Origin: Acidimicrobiia bacterium
GTDB taxonomy: Bacteria > Acidobacteriota > Vicinamibacteria > Vicinamibacterales > SCN-69-37
Assembly: GCA_016871335.1 (NCBI GenBank)
Contig: VFZF01000010.1
Span: 1 to 64,000 of the forward strand
Length of the DNA stretch: 64,000 nucleotides
Direction: 5' to 3'
Shown here: positions 8,211 to 16,700 of the stretch, piece after piece
Layout of the letters: the number at the start of each line of letters is the position of its first letter
How positions within the stretch are numbered: position 1 is the first letter of the stretch
Program-made: the position numbers and the translations under genes
The notes under the pieces: generated by a model
Seen by the model: only the letters and a program-made list of their open reading frames with translations
Database searches by the model: none
Told to the model about the DNA's origin: nothing

Positions 8211-8440
8211 TCTTTCCGCAGTATTGACTGGGTGAGCATCGAGAGGGCGATGCCGCCGTCGAGGACGTACCCGTCGTAGTCGGTCACCACCTGATGGCGA
8301 TCAAAGACCGCGGTCATCACCAGCGACGTGATACCACCTGCGAGGCCGGCGAGCGCCAGGTCCCACGTGTGTTGACTCGCCATGCGACGACACCGGTGTC
8401 CCGTGGTGAGGTGCCCGTGGCACTTGGGACAGGTGGCCAT
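8207..8440 (-). CDS. Small membrane protein with N-terminal zinc-ribbon-like cysteines
   Basis: A 77-residue protein. The N-terminus, ATCPKCHGHLTTGHRCRRM, has a CxxC pair and a later Cys/His cluster suggestive of a metal-binding knuckle. It is followed by one or two hydrophobic segments (LALAGLAGGITSLVMTAVF, about residues 28-46, and GGIALSMLTQSIL near the end). I do not recognise a family. It overlaps the end of the aminotransferase gene by 4 bases in the opposite direction. Third-position GC and a clean ATG support coding; function is unknown. Confidence 0.5.
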   Translation of the reverse strand: MATCPKCHGHLTTGHRCRRMASQHTWDLALAGLAGGITSLVMTAVFDRHQVVTDYDGYVLDGGIALSMLTQSILRKD

Positions 8441-8521
8441 TCAGGAGTCGAGTGTACCTCCGTCATGTGGGGAAATTCACAACGAGACGTGAAGGACGTG
8501 GAGTTCTCTTGAAGAAACGGT

Positions 8522-8596
8522 TGGTGGGCCGCGGTGGAATCGAACCACCGACCCTCTGGTTAAAAGCCAGGTGCTCTACCCCTGAGCTAGCGGCCC
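8522..8596 (-). tRNA. tRNA-Lys (anticodon TTT)
   Basis: The minus-strand sequence has acceptor stem GGGCCGC with GCGGCCC, D arm GCTC...GAGC, anticodon loop CTTTTAA (anticodon TTT) on a stem CCTGG/CCAGA with one C-A mismatch at its base, T arm TCGGTGG-TTCGATT-CCACCG, and encoded CCA. The 75-nt length is normal. The C27-A43 mismatch is a small oddity that does not change the identity. Confidence 0.95.
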
Positions 8597-8626
8597 GCCA
8601 AGACTGCCGATTGTAACACTGCCGCC

Positions 8627-9544
8627 TCAGAGAATTTCCTGGCCAAGCGCGGAGAGGGCCAGTTCGGTGCCCAGCACTGCCGTCTGGTTCTGGTGATCGA
8701 GGATTGGGTTGATCTCGACCAGATCGAGGGCGGTCAGCTTGCCGGAGTCGTCGATCATCTCCATTACCATGTGCGCCTCGCGGTAGTCGAGGCCGCCCTT
8801 GACCGGGGTGCCCACACCAGGCGCGATGGTGGGATCACACACGTCCAAATCGAACGACACGTGAAGGCCGGTCGTGCCGGTGGTGGCAATCTTCAAGGCA
8901 CGCTGCATCACGACCGCGATGCCGTCCCGGTCGATATCCTTCATCGTGAAGACGTGCACGCCGGACTCACGGATGCGGCGCTTTTCGCCGTCATCGAGAT
9001 TCCGGATGCCAATGAGCACCACCTTGTCGGCGCGCACTTTCGGAGAACGGGTGGTACCGAGGCGCGCCAGTTCTGCGGGCTCCGGACCGATGAGCGCCGC
9101 CAGCGGCATGCCGTGCACGTTCCCGCTCGTCGTCGTAGCCGGCGTGTTCATGTCGCCATGCGCGTCGATCCACAACACGCCGATGTCGCCGCCGTTCGCC
9201 GCGGCGAAGTCCGCCGACGCGCCGACGGACCCGGCGGCAATGGAGTGATCACCGCCGATGACAATCGGCACCGCGCCGTCGGTGAGCGACTGGAAGGTGT
9301 GCTGATACACGCGCTGGCACACGCGCGCGATGTCCTTGATGTAGCGCTTCTGTGGATCACGCGCCGTCTGCGTTTCGGGAATCGGGGCAGGGAGGTCGCC
9401 CCTGTCGACGACCACGTAACCCATGCCCGCGAGACGTTCGCCCAGTCCGGCGATTCGCACTGCCGACGGCCCCATGTCCACACCACGCCGGCCTCCGCCC
9501 AGATCCAGGGGCACTCCGAGGATGTGCACAGTCCGAAGGGTCAT
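8627..9544 (-). CDS. rocF: Arginase/agmatinase family ureohydrolase (arginase)
   Basis: A 305-residue manganese ureohydrolase predicted to split L-arginine into ornithine and urea. The three family metal motifs are present: GGDHS (about residue 100), WIDAHGDMN (about 125) and SFDLDVCDPTIAPGVGTP (about 230-247). The N-terminal ILGVPLDLGGGRRGVDMGP is characteristic of arginase rather than agmatinase. The ATG at 9544 overlaps the stop of the upstream methyltransferase gene (ATGA), so the two are translationally coupled. A nearby tRNA-Lys lies downstream. Arginase versus another guanidino hydrolase is the main uncertainty. Confidence 0.88.
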   Translation of the reverse strand: MTLRTVHILGVPLDLGGGRRGVDMGPSAVRIAGLGERLAGMGYVVVDRGDLPAPIPETQTARDPQKRYIKDIARVCQRVYQHTFQSLTDGAVPIVIGGDHSIAAGSVGASADFAAANGGDIGVLWIDAHGDMNTPATTTSGNVHGMPLAALIGPEPAELARLGTTRSPKVRADKVVLIGIRNLDDGEKRRIRESGVHVFTMKDIDRDGIAVVMQRALKIATTGTTGLHVSFDLDVCDPTIAPGVGTPVKGGLDYREAHMVMEMIDDSGKLTALDLVEINPILDHQNQTAVLGTELALSALGQEIL

Positions 9545-10194
9545 CGCAGTTTGTAAGTGAGCGAGATGCCCTCGCCTGACGGTGCGATGACTGACGACCA
9601 CGCACCGGGATGAGTCCAGATCGCGTCGAGGAAGTCGCCCATGCCCTCGCGTTTGTTGACGACGTTGTGTGCGAGGAAGACGCCGCCCGGGTTCAACCGG
9701 GGGAAGGTCATCTCGAAGAAACGCTTGTAGTCCTGTTTCCACGCGTCGAGGAAGATCATGTCGAACGAGCCGTCGATTTTCGGGATTTCCTTGAACGCAT
9801 CCCCGGCCACGACATGGACGACGTCCGACAACCCGGCGCGCTCGATATTTTCGGCCGCCTCCTGCGCGCGCACGGGGTCGTACTCGATCGTCATCAGGGT
9901 GCCGCCGGTTTCCCGAAGGCCCTGCCCGATCCAGATGCCGGAGTACCCGCTGGCGCCGCCGATCTCCAGCGCGCGCTTCGTGCCGCGCGTGGCGACCAGC
10001 ACCCGCAGGAACTGCCCATCCGCTTCCGAGATCGCCAGCATGCCGGCGTCCCGGGTCTTGATCTCGTTGAGAATCGGCGTGACATCGATCGCCTGGGGAA
10101 CTGTGGGCGCCGGCAGTCCCCGTTGTCCCATCGCCACCGCGCCGATGGCCAGCACACACGCGCCAAACACCACGAGTCCCGCACTCTTGAACAT
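9541..10194 (-). CDS. O-methyltransferase with N-terminal signal peptide or membrane anchor
   Basis: A 217-residue class I SAM methyltransferase of the catechol/caffeoyl-CoA O-methyltransferase type. It shows LEIGGASGYSGIW (motif I), MTIEYDP, VAGDAF and MIFLDAWKQDY with the divalent-metal-associated Asp, then NPGGVFLAHN. Unusually, it begins with MFKSAGLVVFGACVLAIG, then AVAMGQ, which looks like a Sec signal or membrane anchor, while SAM is cytoplasmic. ATG 10194 is preferred; TTG 10200 is two codons upstream. It is coupled to arginase by an ATGA overlap. The substrate is unknown; the domain assignment is firm and the localisation puzzling. Confidence 0.8.
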   Translation of the reverse strand: MFKSAGLVVFGACVLAIGAVAMGQRGLPAPTVPQAIDVTPILNEIKTRDAGMLAISEADGQFLRVLVATRGTKRALEIGGASGYSGIWIGQGLRETGGTLMTIEYDPVRAQEAAENIERAGLSDVVHVVAGDAFKEIPKIDGSFDMIFLDAWKQDYKRFFEMTFPRLNPGGVFLAHNVVNKREGMGDFLDAIWTHPGAWSSVIAPSGEGISLTYKLR

Positions 10195-10210
10195 CGTCAA
10201 TTCCCGTCCG

Positions 10211-10581
10211 TCAGTCGCGCGCGAGCAGCGATTGTGCCAGCGCCGTCAAGTCGTCCATCCACAGCGGCTTGTAGCGCACCGTGGCACCCAGCGACCGCAT
10301 TTCGGCCAGGATGGGTTCACTTAGAAAGTAGTCGCCTGTCACGATGGCGACCGGGGTGTCACGGAGCCGGGCATCGCGGCGGAGCTGGCGGAGAAAGTCC
10401 AGGCCACTGACCACGGGCATCCGCATGTCGAGATCATGGCGTCCGGCGGATCGATGCCCGCGGCGTCGAGGGCCGCCTGAGCGCTCTGGACCGAGGTGAC
10501 CCGATGGCCGTCCAGGGTCAACATGCGCGCAAACGTCTCTCCAACCACGTGGTCGTCGTCGACGATGAGAATGTGCGCCAC
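10211..10581 (-). pseudogene. Single-domain response regulator (CheY-like) with a frameshift next to the phospho-acceptor Asp
   Basis: The first part reads HILIVDDDHVVGETFARML, then PPDAMI, giving the acidic pocket and strand 3 of a receiver domain. The second part, in another frame, reads LDMRMPVVSGLDFLRQLR, then VAIVTGD and VRYKPLWMDDL, giving the phospho-acceptor Asp, the Thr switch and the conserved Lys. Adding one base at about 10432 restores PDAMILDMRMPVV and a single receiver of about 123 residues. The domain has no output module. It starts at GTG 10581 with a possible TAGAAT box just upstream. Either the gene is recently broken or the assembly lacks one base here. Confidence 0.8.
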
Positions 10582-10697
10582 GAGGAGGATTCTACATGGG
10601 CTGGTGGGAATAGTGCTACGATACGCGCGCCGTTATCTTGCTGCCTTGTGGGCAGTTGGCTCGATCTGGCGTGCGCCCTAACGGCGTCGGAGGCCTC

Positions 10698-11627
10698 GTG
10701 TCGCCCATCTATATTCGACCCGCCCGTGAACAGGCAGAGCACGACCGCCTGATTCTGTTTCTCGAGGCGAAGTATCAAAAGAAGTATGAAGTCCTCATCA
10801 ACAAGGGCGAGTCGAAGGACTATGCCCTGAAGGTCGGGACGGGCACTTATTTCCCTGACTTGATTCTCCAGGAGGCCAGAAAGCCCGCCGGAGTCATTGA
10901 GGTCGAGACGGGGGAGTCCACCAACAACCTTGAGGCGCTGGCCCAGTGGGTGCATTTCGGCAAGGCGAAGGTGCCGTTTCATCTGTATGTGCCTGTGCTG
11001 ATGTATGACGCTGCGCGCCGGTTCTGCGAAATGCACCAGGTGACGGTGACTGAAATCTGGACCTACCGGTCACTGATGAACGGGTTTGATCTGGTGCGCG
11101 TGTTTCACGACCCGCAGGCGGTTGCCAAGTCCGGCAAGGGGCCCGTCGCGAAGGTTGTGGCGATGCCCAAGCAGGTCGAAGTGCCGCGGTCGGAGCCGGC
11201 GATTGAAGCGGTGGAAGAAATTCTCGCCAAAATCGGCAGCCGCGAAGCGGCAAAGGCCGCCGCGAAGGCCGCGGCGCGCCCCAGTGTGAAGACGATTGTG
11301 AAGTCGGTCGTGCCGGTGAAGCCCGTCGCGCCTGTGAAGCCTGTGGCGGCACCCGCGCCTGCGCCCGCGCCGTCGAAGGCCTCGACTCAGGTGAAGAAGG
11401 CGGCTGCGCCGGCCAAGCCGGCCAAGCCGGTGAAACCGGTGAAACCGGTGAAGAAGAGCAGCAAACCTGCGTGGAAACCTGCGCCGAAGCCTGTCAAGAA
11501 GGCGGCGGCGAAGAAGCCCGTGGTCAAGCCGGTGATCAAGAAGGTTGTCGCGAAGAAGGCGGCCTCGAAGCCGGTCAAGAAGGCGAAGGCCGCCAAGAAG
11601 GCGAAGGCCAGGCCGAAGAAGAGGTAA
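10698..11627 (+). CDS. PD-(D/E)xK nuclease-fold-like protein with a long Lys/Ala/Pro-rich histone-H1-like tail
   Basis: GTG 10698 has GGAGG five bases upstream, giving 309 residues. The N-terminal domain (about 1-145) carries YFPDLIL, then AGVIEVETGES about 15 residues later. This resembles the PD...ExK active site of restriction-endonuclease-like folds, with Glu in place of Lys. WTYRSLMNGFDLVRVF ends the domain. From about residue 185 the protein becomes a tail of AKA, KPVKPVKPVKK and KKAAAKK repeats, strongly basic like histone H1 or AlgP-type tails, which would bind DNA. No known full-length family comes to mind. A DNA- or nucleoid-associated role is an inference from composition and fold. 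Confidence 0.7.
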   Translation: MSPIYIRPAREQAEHDRLILFLEAKYQKKYEVLINKGESKDYALKVGTGTYFPDLILQEARKPAGVIEVETGESTNNLEALAQWVHFGKAKVPFHLYVPVLMYDAARRFCEMHQVTVTEIWTYRSLMNGFDLVRVFHDPQAVAKSGKGPVAKVVAMPKQVEVPRSEPAIEAVEEILAKIGSREAAKAAAKAAARPSVKTIVKSVVPVKPVAPVKPVAAPAPAPAPSKASTQVKKAAAPAKPAKPVKPVKPVKKSSKPAWKPAPKPVKKAAAKKPVVKPVIKKVVAKKAASKPVKKAKAAKKAKARPKKR

Positions 11628-11681
11628 GTTCTGCCGTTCATCCGCCACGCCCACGACAAACGTGGGTATGACTGCACGTAT

Positions 11682-12419
11682 GTGATGCACGCGACACGCC
11701 CCGGTGCCGGGCAGGCGCGCACGAAACTGCTCTACATGTTTCGGTCGCCGTCGCACGTCCAGATCGGCCGCAAGCCCCTCGACCCTGAAGTGCGTGAGGC
11801 ACTGGAGCATACCCATCCGGATCTGACCTTCGACTGGAACGGATTGTTGCGGGAGAATCCGGTGCCGTCGCGACAGCCGAGGACCGATCCGCATGATCCA
11901 CGGGATCGCGCCAATCGAGGCCGTGCGGCGCGAGGGCAGAAGCCGCCGCGCCCTGAGGTTCCTGCGGATGACTCGGCATTGGGCCAGGCCGTCGGATCGG
12001 CGGAAGCCGCGCGCCTCCGGCAGCGCTACGCCGAACTGGTGCAGCGGGTTGGGCGTCGCGCCCGGACGCCCGAAGAGCGCGATCGCCTGCTCGGAGAGCT
12101 GGCCGGCGTCAATCCTGATACGTGGGCGGGGCCGGATGTCATTCGTCAGCAGGCGCGGGGGGCCGACAAGGTGTGGGACGCCGTTGCGACCCAGGTGCCG
12201 AAGCGGCATCGTGGCCGTCGCGGAGGCAGCCCAGACCAGCCGGCGCCCGCCGATGTCATAATCGGGGAACGAGATCACACCGATGAACGCGAGAACACGA
12301 CTGATTCCTCTGCCTCTCTTGTTGCTGACAGTGCTGGCGACCGTGACGCTGAACGGCCAGCAGCGCCCGCAGCCCCAGGCCCAGAGTCCGCAGCGACCGA
12401 CGTTCACGAGCCAGGTTGA
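11682..12419 (+). CDS. Conserved hypothetical protein, possible partner of the H1-tailed protein
   Basis: The 245 codons open from GTG 11682, but the same frame continues upstream to CTG 11631 (PFIRHAHDKRGYDCTYVMH), which has a GAGG six bases before it. The true start may be that non-standard codon. The first 60 residues (KLLYMFRSPSHVQIGRKPLD, then THPDLTFDW) look like a compact conserved domain, followed by a charged, Arg/Pro-rich region with predicted helices (ARLRQRYAELVQRVGRRA). Its end overlaps the next gene by 137 bases, so the C-terminal part is doubtful. It follows the H1-tailed gene by about 50 bases in the same direction. The family is unknown to me. Confidence 0.55.
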   Translation: MMHATRPGAGQARTKLLYMFRSPSHVQIGRKPLDPEVREALEHTHPDLTFDWNGLLRENPVPSRQPRTDPHDPRDRANRGRAARGQKPPRPEVPADDSALGQAVGSAEAARLRQRYAELVQRVGRRARTPEERDRLLGELAGVNPDTWAGPDVIRQQARGADKVWDAVATQVPKRHRGRRGGSPDQPAPADVIIGERDHTDERENTTDSSASLVADSAGDRDAERPAAPAAPGPESAATDVHEPG

Positions 12420-13578
12420 CCTGGTCAAAGTGGACGTCATGGTCCGCGACAAGAGCGGGCAGTTTGTCCCGACGCTGAAGCGCGAGGACTTCACGATTCT
12501 TGAAGACGGCGTCCCCCAGAATGTGTCGGACTTCCGGCTGGTGTATGGCGGCCGCGAACTGGCGGTCGAGGTGATCAACGCGCCGACGGCGGCTCCGGAA
12601 GGCATGATTCTGCCGCCGACCAGACCGGTTGCGGACGTGGCCGGCCGGGTGTTCATCATTTTCATCGACGACCTGCATCTGCAGGCGTCCGATTCACCGC
12701 GCGTGCGCAACCTGCTCACGCAGATCACGAACACGCTCATTCATGACGGCGACCTCTTCGCCGTAGTGTCCACTGGGCCTTCGTCGATCGAAGTGAATCC
12801 GACCTACGACCGGAGCCGGCTGACCGAGGCCATCAAGAAGGTGATGGGCAACGGCATGTCGGTGGACGACATTCTGCTGGCGCCATCGTCGATCGCCGGA
12901 CCCCAGGAGATCCGGCATCGGGTCAACGTGGCGTTTTCGACGGCGTACGACCTGCTGGAGCAGATGAAGACATCGGATACGCGACGTAAGGCGTTTGTCT
13001 ATTTGAGCGCCGGGTACGACTTCAACCCGTTTGCCGACTCACGCTGGAAGCAGGAACAGGAGCGGTACGCCAAGCCGGACCCGAAGACCGATGGGGTCAC
13101 CAATGAGAAGGCGCTGGACTCGACCAACAGCAGCAACACGATTAATCCGTTCGACAGTGGGAGCTTCGGGTTCGCCCAGGCCGACCTGGTGTCGCAGCTG
13201 GCCGAACTGACCCGGGCTGCGAACCGGGCCAACGCGACGTTCTACACCATTGACCCGCGAGGCCTGATTGCGGGGCCGGACATCAACAACCTGACCCTGA
13301 CCACCGCGGAGTGGCGCAAGTACGTGCAAACCACGGTGGATTCGCTGAAAACCATTGCGGACCTGACCGGTGGGTTTTGCATCTGCAACTCGAACGACTT
13401 CAAGCGGGGGTTGGAGCGAATCGACGCCGAAACCAGCGACTACTACCTCCTCCGGTATTACTCGAGCAACCCGGACCCCCTCCGCCGGGTCCGAAATATC
13501 GAGGTCAAGGTCAACCGTGACGACGTGGATGTGGTCCACCGGACCCAGTGGGCGCTCCCCATTCCACGCCGGCGCTGA
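12283..13578 (+). CDS. VWFA-related acidobacterial domain protein, secreted
   Basis: A 431-residue exported protein. A signal peptide (LIPLPLLLLTVLATVTLNGQ) leads into the sequence VDLVKVDVMVRDKSGQFVP, then LKREDFTILEDGVPQ, the hallmark N-terminal beta-domain of the VWFA-related Acidobacterial family. The von Willebrand A-like core begins at VFIIFIDDLHLQ (about residue 125), with a strand and helix pattern through FVYLSAGYDFN and TFYTIDPRGL. These proteins are abundant and species-specific in Acidobacteria; their ligands are unknown. The gene sits directly upstream of a TonB-dependent receptor gene, an arrangement repeated in mirror order near 56-62 kb. Confidence 0.87.
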   Translation: MNARTRLIPLPLLLLTVLATVTLNGQQRPQPQAQSPQRPTFTSQVDLVKVDVMVRDKSGQFVPTLKREDFTILEDGVPQNVSDFRLVYGGRELAVEVINAPTAAPEGMILPPTRPVADVAGRVFIIFIDDLHLQASDSPRVRNLLTQITNTLIHDGDLFAVVSTGPSSIEVNPTYDRSRLTEAIKKVMGNGMSVDDILLAPSSIAGPQEIRHRVNVAFSTAYDLLEQMKTSDTRRKAFVYLSAGYDFNPFADSRWKQEQERYAKPDPKTDGVTNEKALDSTNSSNTINPFDSGSFGFAQADLVSQLAELTRAANRANATFYTIDPRGLIAGPDINNLTLTTAEWRKYVQTTVDSLKTIADLTGGFCICNSNDFKRGLERIDAETSDYYLLRYYSSNPDPLRRVRNIEVKVNRDDVDVVHRTQWALPIPRRR

Positions 13579-13650
13579 CCGTCCGGCACCCGCCGGAAAT
13601 TTAATCGCCCTGTAACCCGGGAGCCACCTCGGGCTTCCAGGGGGTACTGC

Positions 13651-13656
13651 TATACT
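13651..13656 (+). promoter_or_regulatory. Candidate extended -10 promoter (TGCTATACT) for the TonB receptor gene
   Basis: TATACT preceded by TGC matches an extended -10 element; no good -35 is seen at the usual distance. It lies 83 bases before the receptor ATG. The leader contains a GGGCCG/CGGCCC hairpin at 13672-13689. Confidence 0.45.
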
Positions 13657-13738
13657 GCCCAGCGCTGGCCAGGGCCGTGAAGGCGGCCCGAGGGCAGGCG
13701 AATTCCGGCTGTCGTTACTTTCACCATTGGAGACGAAG

Positions 13739-16700
13739 ATGAAGTTTTTGAGCAAGGCAACGCTGTGTTTCAGCTTGATGCTGGGCCTGGCGCTGGCCGC
13801 TGCGGTTCCTGCGGCCGCGCAGACCGTGACGACCGGCGTGATTTCTGGTGCGGTCGTTGACCCGCAGGGCGGCGTGCTGCCCGGTGCGACGGTTGTGGCC
13901 GTCCATGTGCCGACTGGCACGACGTATGAGGGTGTGACGCAGGCCGATGGCCGCTTCCAGCTGCTGAACGTGCGTGCAGGCGGTCCCTACACGGTGTCCG
14001 TCACCATGTCGGGTTTCCGCAAGGACGAACAGACCGGCATCATGGTGAATCTCGGTGAGGAACGCGCCGTCGCGTTTTCGCTGAAGCTCGAATCCGTGAG
14101 CGAAACGGTCACCGTCACCGGCACCGCGCCGGCCATTGACACGATGCGCGCCGGCACCTCCGCAAACATCGCGGCGGAAGTGAAAGAGAACCTGCCGACC
14201 ATTTCGCGCAGCCTGATCGACGTCGTCCGCATCAACCCCTACTTCAACGCGATTACGACCAACAACACGGTCACGGCCGTGTCGGTGGCGGGGCGAAACG
14301 CGCGCTACAACAGCATCCAGATCGACGGCGCCGTGAACAACGACCTGTTCGGTCTCGCGGAATCTGGCACGCCCGGCGGTCAGACGGACACGCAGCCGAT
14401 CAGCTTCGATGCGATCGCGCAGATTCAGCTGGTGGTCTCGCCGTACGACGTGCGGCAGGGCGGCTTCTCCGGCGGCGGCATCAACGCCGTCACCAAGAGC
14501 GGCACGAACCAGTACAGCGGCACGGCGTTCTACTTCGGCCGCAACCAGGACTGGATCGGCAAGGGCATCACCAATACGGCGGTCTCGAACTTCAAGGACC
14601 AGCAGATGGGCTTCACCGCGGGTGGCCGGCTGGTGGAGAACAAGGCGTTTTTCTTCGGCAGCGCCGACTGGGGCCGCCGTTCAACGCCGACCGGCTTCTG
14701 CATCACGGGCTGCGGCCAGGAGTTTGCGGGTGCGCCGGCGGACGTCAACCGCTTCTTCAGCATCCTCGAGTCCAAGTATGGCTACACGGTGCCGAATGCG
14801 CGCGACGGGTTCAGCCGCACGACCGACTCCGACAAGTTTCTCGGCAAGATCGACTTCAACCTCAACAACCAGCATCGTCTGACGGTGCGCCACAACTACG
14901 TGAACGGCCTCAACGACATCGGCGGCACGAGCCGCACGTCGTACACCACGCCGGATGGTTTCTACCGGATTCGGTCGAAGACCAACGGCTCGGTGGTGCA
15001 GCTCAACTCGACGTTGGGCAACGCGGTGAACGAACTGCGCGTGTCCTACACGCGCGTGCGTGATCGTCGCGCCGGCCAGTCGTTTGAATCCAAGGCCTTC
15101 CCGCGCACGACGGTGCGAATCGCCAGCGGCCTGCAGATCACGGTCGGCCGTGAAAACTTCTCGACCGCCAACGAACTGGACCAGGACATCGTGGAAATTC
15201 ACGACGACTTCACGATGGTGCGCGGCCAGCACACAATCACGATTGGCACGCACAACGAGCTGTTCAAGTTCCGGAACCTGTTCATCCGCGACAACTTCGG
15301 CACCTACACGTTCAACAGCCTCGACTTCTTCGATCAGGGGCTCGCCCAGCAGTTCGATTACAGCTACCCAGTGGACCCGAACAAGCCGGCCGCCGCGTTC
15401 GCGGTACGGTCGCTCGGCTTCTACATCGGCGACCAGTGGCGTGTGCGTCCGAATGTGACGCTGACAATGGGTGCGCGTATCGACATGCCGCTGTTCCCGG
15501 ACAAGCCGACCGCCAACCCGGTGTCGGTGGCCAACTTCGGTCTCGCGACCGACGAAACGCCCGGTGGCATCAACTACTCGCCGCGTCTCGGCTTCAACTG
15601 GGACATCAACAGCGACGGCAAGCAGCAGGTGCGTGGTGGCATCGGCATGTTCTCCGGCCGGACCCCCTACGTGTGGCTGTCGAACCAGTACGGCAACACG
15701 GGCATCGAGTTCCAGCGCATCGGCGCGTCGAACAACAACAACAACCGCATCCCCTACGTGACCAACGCGACGGGGCAGCCGCGGACCGTGACGGGCGCGA
15801 GCGGGTCGTCGTTTACGAACGAAATCGACCTCATCGATCCCGACTACAAGTACCCGTCGCTGCTGCGCGGCAACCTTGCCTATGAGCGCGAACTGCCGTG
15901 GGGCCTGGTCGGCTCGCTCGAAGGGCTGTTCACCAAGGACCTGCAGGACGTCAAGTACCAGAACCTCAACTATGTGGCGTGCGGCACGGCGGGCACGGCG
16001 GCGTGCACGGGCGGCAACGCCAACACAGTCGGCAACATTCCGAAGTACACGCGCAAGGTGACGACGCTCAGCGACGTCATCTTCCTGACCAACTCGAGCG
16101 AAGGCTACAGCTGGAGCGGTGTGGCGGAACTCCGGCGTCCGTTCAACAACGGCTGGTTCTTCTCGAGCTCGTGGCTCTACGGCCGGTCCAGGTCCATCAT
16201 GGACGGCACGTCGAGCCAGGCCGCGTCGAACTGGGGTAACACCCTGATTCGGACGAATCCGAACGAGCCGGAACTGGCGACCTCGGTCTACGATCCGGGG
16301 CATCGCGTAACGTTCACGGCGTCGAAGCAGTTCGGGCTGTTTGGTGATGCCACGGCGACGGCGTCGCTCTACTACTCAGGCCAGTCGGGCCGGCCGTACA
16401 CGCTGCGGTTCTTCAACGACGTCAACGGCGACGGCCGCACCAGCGACCTGCTCTACATCCCGGCGAACGCTTCAGAAGTCGCGTTCACGGGCGGCACGTA
16501 CCAGAACCTGGTGAACTTCATGCAGGAAGAAGGCTGCCTGGATGACTTCATTGGCCAGATCATGCCGCGCAACGTGTGCCGCGCGCCCTGGCAGAACCAG
16601 CTCGACTTTGCGTTCAAGGTTGGCCTGCCGTTCCAGCGCGTGAAGGCGGAGATCACGCTGGACGTGCTGAACATCCTCAACCTGATGAACAGCGGGTGGG

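Noticed and set aside
8627-10159. Single 510-codon frame joining arginase to an upstream extension
   Set aside because: The upstream 200 codons lie in the wrong frame of the methyltransferase gene. Arginase starts at ATG 9544, coupled by ATGA.
14681-16303. Open frame of 540 codons antisense to the first TonB receptor gene
   Set aside because: Arg/Val/His-rich translation without any family signature. It is the usual by-product of high third-position GC opposite a long real gene.
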